Below are positions 1 through 5,190 of a stretch of 8,062 nucleotides of DNA, one piece after another (position 1 is the first letter of the stretch; the number at the start of each line of letters is the position of its first letter). The notes under the pieces were generated by a model. The model saw only the letters and a program-made list of their open reading frames with translations. It was not told the DNA's origin and made no database searches. This stretch comes from JAWWAH01 sp033721415 (lineage in GTDB: Bacteria > Patescibacteriota > Minisyncoccia > Spechtbacterales > 2-12-FULL-38-22). A program made the translations under genes and the position numbers. The DNA is taken from the NCBI GenBank assembly GCA_033721415.1, contig JAWWAH010000045.1:1-8062 (forward strand), given 5' to 3'.

Positions 1-548
1 AGAGAAAACATTGGCTCAAGCCCCGTAAGGATAATATCAGCAAGCTCTACTCCTCTAAGTGCAATTATAAATATTATTATAGAAAACACAGCAGACAAAA
101 GACACCACATACACCACTGCTTCAAGAGAAAACCTTGCACAGATAAAAGATATAGCGAAAAAATAAATGCGCCTACCGTAAGCAAAAATATCAATTCAAC
201 AACAATTGGCGGCAACTGCCCAGGAAGAGTTAAATAGGTAAGATAAGAAGCAAATATTGTTACATAGTAAAGCATTCCTAGATATTCAAGATTTATTCCT
301 AAGAACTTTGAATACTCACTGTAAATAACAGTATTGCAATTTGAACCCACCGGACATACTAACTCTTTATTAAATTTCTTTTTATAAAAAATATATAAAG
401 CAACCATAAAGCCGCCAAATGAAAGAGCAATAATAAAGGCATAGTGAGAAATACTAGCGGAAAGAGTGGTAGAAAACAAAAATCCCCCAAAACCTATAGT
501 TATTAGAAGAAGATAAAGAAATATATTTTTCTGAATAGTTTTTAGCAT
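1..548 (-). CDS. VKOR family membrane disulfide oxidoreductase (3' part cut off by window edge)
   Basis: I translated this by hand: an open frame from ATG at 548-546 runs off the left edge after 182 codons with no stop. The product is hydrophobic, with membrane segments near residues 8-28, 35-55, 90-107, 114-139 and 147-166. Four cysteines match the vitamin K epoxide reductase family. C65 and C71 lie in the loop after the second helix (CPVGSNC, followed by the pattern V.YSEYSKFLGI). C146 and C149 form the CMWC active site at the start of a later helix. The six-residue spacing of the loop pair and the CxxC motif agree with cyanobacterial VKOR. Bacterial VKORs replace DsbB: they reoxidise a DsbA/thioredoxin-like partner and pass electrons to quinone. 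A fused or adjacent thioredoxin-fold partner would lie beyond the left edge and cannot be seen. An in-frame TAG just upstream fixes the start, and no clear Shine-Dalgarno is present. Family assignment is strong; the substrate is inferred. Confidence 0.88.
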   Translation of the reverse strand, partial: MLKTIQKNIFLYLLLITIGFGGFLFSTTLSASISHYAFIIALSFGGFMVALYIFYKKKFNKELVCPVGSNCNTVIYSEYSKFLGINLEYLGMLYYVTIFASYLTYLTLPGQLPPIVVELIFLLTVGAFIFSLYLLSVQGFLLKQWCMWCLLSAVFSIIIFIIALRGVELADIILTGLEPMFS

Positions 549-588
549 ATATTTATTCTACCACAATAAAATCCCTCGCAAAATGTGG

Positions 589-618
589 ATTATATTTTAT
601 TCATAACCATATAGACAA
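589..618 (-). promoter_or_regulatory. sigma70-type promoter for the VKOR gene
   Basis: Read on the minus strand, a TTGTCT -35 box (plus-strand 613-618) is followed after 18 nt by a perfect TATAAT -10 box (589-594). Transcription would start near 582 and give a leader of about 34 nt before the VKOR ATG. Its -35 box overlaps the -35 box of the divergent malic enzyme promoter. This is consensus matching by eye. Confidence 0.55.
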
Positions 619-639
619 AGGCTTTATTTATGTTAATAT
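612..639 (+). promoter_or_regulatory. extended -10 sigma70-type promoter for the malic enzyme gene
   Basis: A TAGACA -35 box (612-617), a 16-nt spacer and a TAATAT -10 box (634-639) lie upstream of the malic enzyme. TG at 631-632 gives an extended -10 (TGTTAATAT). The start would be near 646, leaving a leader of about 47 nt that carries the Shine-Dalgarno. No operator or riboswitch-like fold is evident in the leader. Confidence 0.55.
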
Positions 640-678
640 ATGGGCAATCATAGTTTCTTAAAAACAAGCCACGGACAC

Positions 679-684
679 AAGGAG
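679..684 (+). promoter_or_regulatory. Shine-Dalgarno AAGGAG of the malic enzyme gene
   Basis: AAGGAG lies 8 nt before the ATG at 693, which is near-ideal spacing, and it decides the start codon. It is the strongest ribosome binding site in the window; most minus-strand genes here have none recognisable. Confidence 0.85.
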
Positions 685-692
685 ACGCAACA

Positions 693-2132
693 ATGAGGCA
701 AAACATACCCCTGACTATGCGCCTGAAGATACAAAGAGAACCTGGCACACTGGGCGTGATTCTGTCTCGCTTAAGTCGCTACGGAGCTACTGTTCAGGCA
801 GTAGACATTGTAGAAGCAAGCGATAACTACATGGTTAGAGATATCACAGTATCACTAGAAAAATACAACGAAAAAGAACTTAGGCAAGTAGTCGAGCAAA
901 ATCAAAAGGCGGAGGTTCTTTACATATCAGACAGAATACTGCTCGCACATCTTGGAGGAAAAATAGAAACAGGACTAAAGGCTCAGCTTAGAAACAGAGA
1001 AGATCTTTCTACTTTTTACACACCTGGAGTTGGGCGTGTATGTATGAGTATTCACGATAATCCAAAATATGCACACTCCTTTACTATAAAGCGCAATACT
1101 GTTGCTGTTGTAACAGATGGCACGGCTGTACTAGGGTTGGGTGATATTGGACCCGAAGCTTCCCTTCCTGTTATGGAGGGTAAAGCTATGTTGTTCAAAG
1201 AATTCGGAGGAGTTGATGCCTTCCCGATTGCACTTGATACAAAAGACACTGAAGAAATAATAAAACATGTCAAAGCAATTGCCCCAGTATTCGGTGGAAT
1301 CAACTTAGAAGATATTTCTGCTCCACGTTGCTTTGAAATAGAAGAGCGCTTAAAGAGAGAGCTTGATATTCCTGTTTTCCACGACGACCAGCACGGAACT
1401 GCTGTTGTAGCGTTTGCAGGATTGCTTAATGCTCTTAAAATAGTAGGTAAAGACCTATCAGACCTTAAGGTAGTTATTAGTGGTGTCGGGGCGGCAGGAG
1501 TAGCAACAGCCAAGATGCTTTTGACTGCGGGCTGTAAAAACATAGTAGGCTGTGATAGTCGAGGAGCTATCTGGCAAGGACGCCAAGAAAATATGAATGG
1601 CATGAAGGAGTGGTTCTCTAAGCACACAAACCCGCTCGGTTCGCGTGGAGATGTTCAAGATCAGCTAAGAGGAGCAGACCTGTTTATAGGACTCTCAGCT
1701 CCCGATCTAATTAAGCCTGAGCACGTAGCAAGCATGGCAAAGGATCCAATTATCTTTGCGATGGCAAACCCTGTTCCTGAAATCATGCCCGAAGATGCTG
1801 CACCCCATGCGCGCATTATCGCAACTGGTCGCTCCGACTACCCCAACCAGATAAATAACGTTCTGTGCTTCCCCGGATTGTTTCGAGGAGCTCTCGACGT
1901 TCAAGCAAACGACATTACCGAAGAGATGAAATTTGCTGCTGCAAAAGCAATAGCATCAGTTATATCAGATAGCGAACTCAGCGAAGACTACATCATACCA
2001 AGCGTCTTCAATAAGGATGTTGCCCGTGTTGTAGCAGATGCTGTAGCCGATGTTGCATACAAAACAGGCGTCGCAAGAAAAGAACGTAAAACCGCTGGCT
2101 CAAATATATACTCTGATCCTTGCGATCAGTAA
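693..2132 (+). CDS. NAD(P)-dependent malic enzyme with N-terminal ACT domain
   Basis: The protein (479 aa) oxidatively decarboxylates malate to pyruvate and CO2 while reducing NAD(P), in the cytoplasm. Residues 1-80 form an ACT-type ligand-binding domain: beta strand LTMRLKIQ, then EPGTLGVILSRLSRYGA, then VRDITV. The catalytic part follows. Y109 in STFYTPGVGRVC is the general acid, and K164 in VMEGKAMLFKEFGG is the catalytic lysine. Metal ligands are E206-D207 (INLEDISAPRCFEIE) and D231-D232 (FHDDQHGTA). The Rossmann motif is GVGAAG (264-269), and D288 at the end of the second strand suggests NAD over NADP. GRSDYPNQINN (379-389) is the usual C-terminal substrate/cofactor motif. The length fits bacterial small-subunit malic enzyme plus an ACT domain. 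It is monocistronic, with its own promoter, a strong Shine-Dalgarno and a terminator just downstream. The ACT domain suggests allosteric control, but its ligand cannot be told from sequence. Confidence 0.95.
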   Translation: MRQNIPLTMRLKIQREPGTLGVILSRLSRYGATVQAVDIVEASDNYMVRDITVSLEKYNEKELRQVVEQNQKAEVLYISDRILLAHLGGKIETGLKAQLRNREDLSTFYTPGVGRVCMSIHDNPKYAHSFTIKRNTVAVVTDGTAVLGLGDIGPEASLPVMEGKAMLFKEFGGVDAFPIALDTKDTEEIIKHVKAIAPVFGGINLEDISAPRCFEIEERLKRELDIPVFHDDQHGTAVVAFAGLLNALKIVGKDLSDLKVVISGVGAAGVATAKMLLTAGCKNIVGCDSRGAIWQGRQENMNGMKEWFSKHTNPLGSRGDVQDQLRGADLFIGLSAPDLIKPEHVASMAKDPIIFAMANPVPEIMPEDAAPHARIIATGRSDYPNQINNVLCFPGLFRGALDVQANDITEEMKFAAAKAIASVISDSELSEDYIIPSVFNKDVARVVADAVADVAYKTGVARKERKTAGSNIYSDPCDQ

Positions 2133-2158
2133 AACAAGATAATGTATAGTTATTTATA

Positions 2159-2188
2159 AAAAACTCCGCATGTACATGCGGAGTTTTT
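2159..2188. terminator. bidirectional Rho-independent terminator between malic enzyme and rhodanese genes
   Basis: A perfect 30-nt palindrome is centred at 2173/2174. The arm AAAAACTCCGCATGT is followed by its exact complement, folding to a GC-rich stem with a GTAC loop. On the plus strand the stem ends in TTTTT followed by AT and five more T. On the minus strand it ends in a T run as well, so it can end both convergent transcripts. It shares its outer 12 bases on each arm with the hairpin at 3927-3954. Confidence 0.9.
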
Positions 2189-2210
2189 ATTTTTTGTTGG
2201 ATTCTAATTC

Positions 2211-2561
2211 TTAAGACCTTGATCCTTCTAAATCATAACCGGCTTCCTTCCATCCTGATAGTCCTCCTTCAAAATCAGATACATTTTCATAGCCTGCATC
2301 AACAAGCTTTTGAGCGGCAGAAGGAGAAGCTTGGCACTGTGGAGAGGCACAATAAACAACTATCTCTTTTTCTTTATCACCGTCTGTTTTCTCTTTCATT
2401 TTTTCCATAAAGTCATCTTGGTGAACATCCACATTTATAGCACCTGGTATATGCATAGATTCATAGGATGCCTCAGAGAGAACATCTACTAACAAGAATT
2501 CTTCATCGGAATCAAGTTTCTGCTTAAGATCCTTTGCGGAAATTGTTTTATAATCAGCCAT
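2211..2561 (-). CDS. single-domain rhodanese-like protein
   Basis: This 116-aa protein covers one complete rhodanese domain. It has the strand FLLVDVLSEASYESMHIPGAINV (22-44), in which the VDV and HIPGA positions match the family. The catalytic loop is VVYCASPQCQASPSAA, with active-site C71 and a second cysteine at C76. The C-terminal FEGGLSGWKEAGY (98-109) is the family's usual ending. Such proteins move sulfane sulfur through a cysteine persulfide; the donor and acceptor are unknown. There is no signal peptide, so it is cytoplasmic. The C-x4-C loop (rather than the CxxGxR loop of thiosulfate-type enzymes) is found in many stand-alone bacterial rhodaneses. It has its own promoter and a short AT-rich leader without a Shine-Dalgarno, and it ends at a terminator shared with the malic enzyme gene. 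An operon with the four-pass gene upstream is possible but not needed. Confidence 0.9.
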   Translation of the reverse strand: MADYKTISAKDLKQKLDSDEEFLLVDVLSEASYESMHIPGAINVDVHQDDFMEKMKEKTDGDKEKEIVVYCASPQCQASPSAAQKLVDAGYENVSDFEGGLSGWKEAGYDLEGSRS

Positions 2562-2584
2562 ATTGTTTTAAAAAATTAATTATC

Positions 2585-2613
2585 TATATACCTATCTTAA
2601 CAAAGACTATCAA
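2585..2613 (-). promoter_or_regulatory. sigma70-type promoter for the rhodanese gene
   Basis: On the minus strand, TTGATA (2608-2613), an ideal 17-nt spacer and TATATA (2585-2590) lie in the 80-nt gap upstream of the rhodanese. The predicted start, near 2578, leaves only about 16 nt of untranslated leader, with no Shine-Dalgarno. Confidence 0.55.
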
Positions 2614-2641
2614 TTTTCTAAAATGTTAAAGATTTACAGTT

Positions 2642-3103
2642 TTAATATAAAACAGTCATTATAAATATTACTCCCCACCAGCTTAGGAAAGATACTATTG
2701 TAGCTATGCCTGCTATTGCCATGAATTTTTTAACCCTTGGCGTCATTTCTTCCCATTCGGGAATAAGCTTTTCAAATCTGGGGGTCACCCATAAATTAAG
2801 GAATATACCATTCAAGAACAAGGCCAAAACAAGTAACATCTTTAACTGAAATATATCTGTGCTTTCTAATCCCTCCATTGGTATAAACATTAAAAGCCCT
2901 GATACAGATAGCAAGAGTAACCCTATCCAAACCTGAATAGATAAAAGAGGTGCTACGCGTGCAACTATCGGTCCCATGCTTTTTGGTTTTATTTTAAACC
3001 AAAGCATTATAAAATCTGTTGCGGTTACAGCCCCCAACGCTATAATAGCGCCGGCAACATGCGCAAATCTTATCCAACTATAATATTCCGATATAAATTC
3101 CAT
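2642..3103 (-). CDS. four-pass integral membrane protein, CopD/DUF2214-like in appearance
   Basis: The 153-aa product has four hydrophobic helices near residues 11-36, 50-74, 87-106 and 128-151. The loops are short, and the cytoplasmic-type linkers are basic. H15 sits in the first helix (FAHVAGAIIALGA), and the third helix ends in NLWVTPRFE. This layout resembles small bacterial proteins of the CopD/DUF2214/DUF2269 type, but I cannot assign one family. With a single helix histidine, bis-His haem binding within one subunit is unlikely. It is the last gene of the cupredoxin operon: its ATG comes 3 nt after the stop of the 37-residue gene, with a weak AGAG Shine-Dalgarno inside that gene's end. 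The context suggests a membrane partner of the cupredoxin, perhaps in electron or copper transfer. That role is inference from linkage only. Confidence 0.8.
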   Translation of the reverse strand: MEFISEYYSWIRFAHVAGAIIALGAVTATDFIMLWFKIKPKSMGPIVARVAPLLSIQVWIGLLLLSVSGLLMFIPMEGLESTDIFQLKMLLVLALFLNGIFLNLWVTPRFEKLIPEWEEMTPRVKKFMAIAGIATIVSFLSWWGVIFIMTVLY

Positions 3104-3106
3104 GTT

Positions 3107-3220
3107 TTACTCTATGTTTTTATTGCGATCCTTGAACTCACCTAAAACCCCGCTAAAAATAAACCATAGCGAAGTTAAAGATATCACAACCGCAAACAAT
3201 ATAACTAGTCTATAAAGCAT
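3107..3220 (-). CDS. 37-residue single-pass membrane protein in the cupredoxin operon
   Basis: This small gene fills the gap between the cupredoxin and the four-pass gene. ATG at 3220-3218 is followed by 37 codons and TAA at 3109-3107. The start MLYRLVILFAVVISLTSLWF leads through a hydrophobic helix (about residues 4-26) into a charged tail ending in EFKDRNKNIE. Support for its being real comes from an AAGGAA Shine-Dalgarno just upstream, a 15-nt gap from the cupredoxin stop, a 3-nt gap to the next ATG, and the membrane-helix-plus-charged-tail composition. It resembles in form the tiny accessory subunits of respiratory membrane complexes (the CcoQ/CydX kind), but no sequence match is claimed. 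Its function is unknown. Confidence 0.72.
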   Translation of the reverse strand: MLYRLVILFAVVISLTSLWFIFSGVLGEFKDRNKNIE

Positions 3221-3222
3221 AT

Positions 3223-3228
3223 TTCCTT
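3223..3228 (-). promoter_or_regulatory. Shine-Dalgarno AAGGAA of the 37-residue membrane protein gene
   Basis: On the minus strand AAGGAA lies just after the cupredoxin TAG stop and 2 nt before the ATG at 3220. The spacing is short. It is one of few recognisable ribosome binding sites on this strand and supports translation of the small gene. Confidence 0.55.
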
Positions 3229-3235
3229 ACTAGGT

Positions 3236-3655
3236 CTATTCTTCAACTATAAGTGTGCCAACCTGTCCCTTTTCTCTGTGATCTCCAACTGAGCAGTAGT
3301 ATTCAAATTCACCTGCTTGATCAGCTACAAACTCTACTGTTTCCTCGCCTTCTCCCGGACGATACCTTTCTGTGGCTACATCAAACTCATCTAAAACAAG
3401 GTCATGGAAGCCTTCCTCGCTGCTAAAAGTAATCCTTACTGTATCGCCCTTCTTTACCCTTATTTCATCTGTGGTGTAATAATAATTTCCACCGGCAATA
3501 GTCAATTCATGAACCTCTCCGGCAGTTTCTTCTTGCTCTGTTTCCGTGTTTGTATTATCAACTTGGGGTTGAGAATTATCACCCCCCATTACTACCCAAA
3601 CTAAAGCCACAACAAGGACAAGAGCACCAATTCCTAAAAGTAATTTTTTAGACAT
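3236..3655 (-). CDS. membrane-anchored cupredoxin with a Gln in the axial ligand position
   Basis: The 139-aa product starts with KK and a hydrophobic segment (residues 4-23) acting as signal anchor. A Glu/Thr/Asn-rich linker (25-47) follows, then a cupredoxin domain (48-138) facing outside the cytoplasm. The type 1 copper ligands are visible: H84 in EGFHDLVL, C121 and H126 in YYCSVGDHREKGQVGTL. In most relatives the next ligand is Met, four residues after the second His (pattern C-x4-H-x4-M). Here that position is Q131, as in stellacyanins, where axial Gln lowers the redox potential. No lipobox cysteine is present in the signal region, so it is anchored by its helix rather than by lipid. It is the first gene of a three-gene cluster with two small membrane proteins, pointing to electron carriage or copper binding at the membrane. 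No clear Shine-Dalgarno precedes the ATG. The stop is TAG, unlike all its neighbours. Confidence 0.9.
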   Translation of the reverse strand: MSKKLLLGIGALVLVVALVWVVMGGDNSQPQVDNTNTETEQEETAGEVHELTIAGGNYYYTTDEIRVKKGDTVRITFSSEEGFHDLVLDEFDVATERYRPGEGEETVEFVADQAGEFEYYCSVGDHREKGQVGTLIVEE

Positions 3656-3669
3656 ATTTAATAATATTA

Positions 3670-3675
3670 ATTATA
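3670..3675 (-). promoter_or_regulatory. possible -10 box for the cupredoxin operon
   Basis: A perfect TATAAT on the minus strand lies 14 nt upstream of the cupredoxin ATG. No convincing -35 box sits 16-18 nt further up, and the region is so AT-rich that a chance match is likely. If used, the transcript would be nearly leaderless. No terminator separates this operon from the 57-residue gene upstream, so cotranscription is an alternative. Confidence 0.25.
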
Positions 3676-3717
3676 TATTCTCATTTTAACATACAGCAGA
3701 CTTATATTTTAAAGACT

Positions 3718-3891
3718 TTATTCACTATCAGTATTGGGTTTTTTAGTATTGTAATCCCCCTTTACCTCTTTTAGTTCTTCCGATATATCTTCTATGCTCC
3801 ATCCTGCCTCCTTTAACTTCTTCCATATATCAGCATCCGTATACCCAGCTTCGTGCATATCTTTTATGTATTTTTGTAATTCTTTATTCAT
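3718..3891 (-). CDS. 57-residue protein with a tandem AG[YW]-x5-... helical repeat
   Basis: This short gene lies between the cupredoxin operon and a terminator, from ATG at 3891-3889 to TAA at 3720-3718. It carries two 14-residue units in direct succession: AGYTDADIWKKLKE (15-28) and AGWSIEDISEELKE (29-42). Both fit AG[YW]-x4-I-x3-L-KE, meaning two short helices with a glycine turn, followed by a polar tail. Similar units, written roughly as an AGW motif followed by an amphipathic helix, are recalled from small or N-terminal domains of Patescibacteria proteins; this is memory, not a search. There is no signal peptide or membrane segment. The internal repeat and the codon-consistent open frame argue that it is real. 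No Shine-Dalgarno was seen. The terminator just upstream separates it from the preceding operon, so it needs its own promoter, which I could not place. Function unknown. Confidence 0.7.
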   Translation of the reverse strand: MNKELQKYIKDMHEAGYTDADIWKKLKEAGWSIEDISEELKEVKGDYNTKKPNTDSE

Positions 3892-3926
3892 AATTAAAAT
3901 AATTCTTATTTATATACATATTACCA

Positions 3927-3954
3927 AAAACTCCGCACAGTTGTGCGGAGTTTT
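3927..3954 (-). terminator. Rho-independent terminator of the PilN-DUF2339-TSP3 operon
   Basis: A 12-bp perfect stem (AAAACTCCGCAC with GTGCGGAGTTTT) surrounds an AGTT loop on the plus strand. On the minus strand the stem ends in TTTTT directly after the GC-rich part. It lies 27 nt after the TSP3-protein stop, the right place to end that operon. The hairpin is nearly symmetric, but no plus-strand gene runs into it. Confidence 0.88.
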
Positions 3955-3981
3955 CCACTTTAATCTACTGAGAGCTATTCC

Positions 3982-5190
3982 TTACTGCTCTTTGTCTGGC
4001 TTACTATCGTCTGTATTAATCTTGTTTTCTTTTCTCATTGATTTAGCCATCGCTATAAATAGGCCCAATATAACTGCTGCCGCTACGCTCATTCCAACCC
4101 ATGGAAGCCATGAATATTTTTCAGTTATCCGACTCTCTTCTCCATCACATTCATCTCCTATGCCGTCGCCATCCTCATCAGCCTGAGCTCTGTTTGTATC
4201 ATTGGGGCAATTATCTTTACTGTTTAACACTCCATCTCTATCCCAGTCATCACAAGCATCTCCTCTATTGTTGTTATCTATATCAGCTTGATCCGCATTT
4301 GCTAAGTTTACACAATTATCTGTTCTATCCGGTATGCCATCTCCATCAATATCCGCTTCAATGTATTCAGGATTATTTTGGCTTGGAATACTACCCAATC
4401 TTAAAACACCCTCATTATTAGTAAGATTAGGAGCTTCTTCTGTATCAATAGCAGTATATCGATCAGCATCAAAATAAATTCTATACGAATTATCTGGCTT
4501 TGCTAAAAATCTTAAGCCGGTGGTACTCACAGATTTTGCATTCTCTTGGTTTAAGCTTAGTTCACTTATTCTCAAGGGTTGGCTGTAAGTAAAGGTAATG
4601 TTCCAAACAGAAGCTGATGTTCTTGGGAACAAAATTCTCTGACTATTCATATTCTTTGTAGCCACCACTATATTTTCGTTACTTCCCAGCCCCCCTGTTG
4701 TTATCTTTATTGTGTTTGGTAGCGCCACGTGATTACCTAGTAAAACAGAAAGTGAAGAGGAGGTTATGGTTCTGTTTCCCCTCAGCGTAACTGTAACAGT
4801 TTCTTGTATATCTCCTGGCAGGGAAAAATTAGCATAAGTAAATAAATTATCATCCACCATTCTTAAAGCTTCAGCATTGGGCATGTCATCTACCTCAACA
4901 GATATTGGTATCAAGTTTTCTGTTGTTCGTGTTCGAAAATATGAAGCCTCAAATTCATTTGTATCCTTATTTAATACTGCAAAAAAGGGTCGTTCAAAAT
5001 TATCGTTATCAAAAGGAACTTCAACCACAGTGGGCACTGTCAAGGAAAGGTTATTCACTTCTTTATACTGCCTAAATACGTTGAATACACCTCCTTGTGC
5101 TTCGGCATAAAACGAACCCAAAGAAAAAACCAGAAGCAAAGAAACAAGTGTAGCTATTAATTTATTACTCATCACTTTTTTCATTTTCAT
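3982..5190 (-). CDS. surface protein with thrombospondin type 3 calcium repeats and C-terminal membrane anchor
   Basis: The 402-aa product has a signal peptide (basic start, hydrophobic 11-26, likely cut after the AEA at 29-31). A beta-rich exported region of about 240 residues follows. Its middle part (roughly 110-245) has the strand pattern of a discoidin/F5-8C-like fold, which is only suggestive. Residues 280-349 are thrombospondin type 3 repeats: cores DIDGDGIPD, DIDNNNRGD, DWDRDGVLN and DEDGDGIGD with C293, C313, C328 and C348. These side-chain-rich loops bind Ca2+. A transmembrane helix (360-383) and a short basic, then acidic, cytoplasmic tail end the protein. It is the last gene of the operon. 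Two starts are possible. The first ATG (5190) overlaps the DUF2339 gene by 26 nt. M7 (ATG at 5172) overlaps its TAA by 8 nt and gives a more usual signal peptide. Neither has a good Shine-Dalgarno. The role is probably cell-surface attachment or structure; no enzyme motif was seen. Confidence 0.85.
   Translation of the reverse strand: MKMKKVMSNKLIATLVSLLLVFSLGSFYAEAQGGVFNVFRQYKEVNNLSLTVPTVVEVPFDNDNFERPFFAVLNKDTNEFEASYFRTRTTENLIPISVEVDDMPNAEALRMVDDNLFTYANFSLPGDIQETVTVTLRGNRTITSSSLSVLLGNHVALPNTIKITTGGLGSNENIVVATKNMNSQRILFPRTSASVWNITFTYSQPLRISELSLNQENAKSVSTTGLRFLAKPDNSYRIYFDADRYTAIDTEEAPNLTNNEGVLRLGSIPSQNNPEYIEADIDGDGIPDRTDNCVNLANADQADIDNNNRGDACDDWDRDGVLNSKDNCPNDTNRAQADEDGDGIGDECDGEESRITEKYSWLPWVGMSVAAAVILGLFIAMAKSMRKENKINTDDSKPDKEQ

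Noticed and set aside
1052..1627. Long minus-strand open frame (191 codons) opposite the malic enzyme gene
   Set aside because: It lies wholly antisense to conserved catalytic regions of the malic enzyme; the product has no recognisable domain and is a shadow of biased codon use.
2642..3103. Four-pass protein as a cytochrome b561-like haem protein
   Set aside because: Only one histidine occurs in the predicted helices (H15), whereas such haem ligation needs at least two per haem.
3794..4186. Plus-strand open frame of 130 codons across the 57-residue gene, terminator and TSP3-protein end
   Set aside because: It runs through a strong terminator hairpin and two better-supported minus-strand genes, and its product is low-complexity Ser/Ile/Leu-rich without a plausible fold.
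4101..4421. Plus-strand frame opposite the TSP3 repeats, giving a His/Tyr/Leu-rich peptide
   Set aside because: Its regular composition is the mirror of the Asp/Gly codons of the calcium repeats, not an independent gene.
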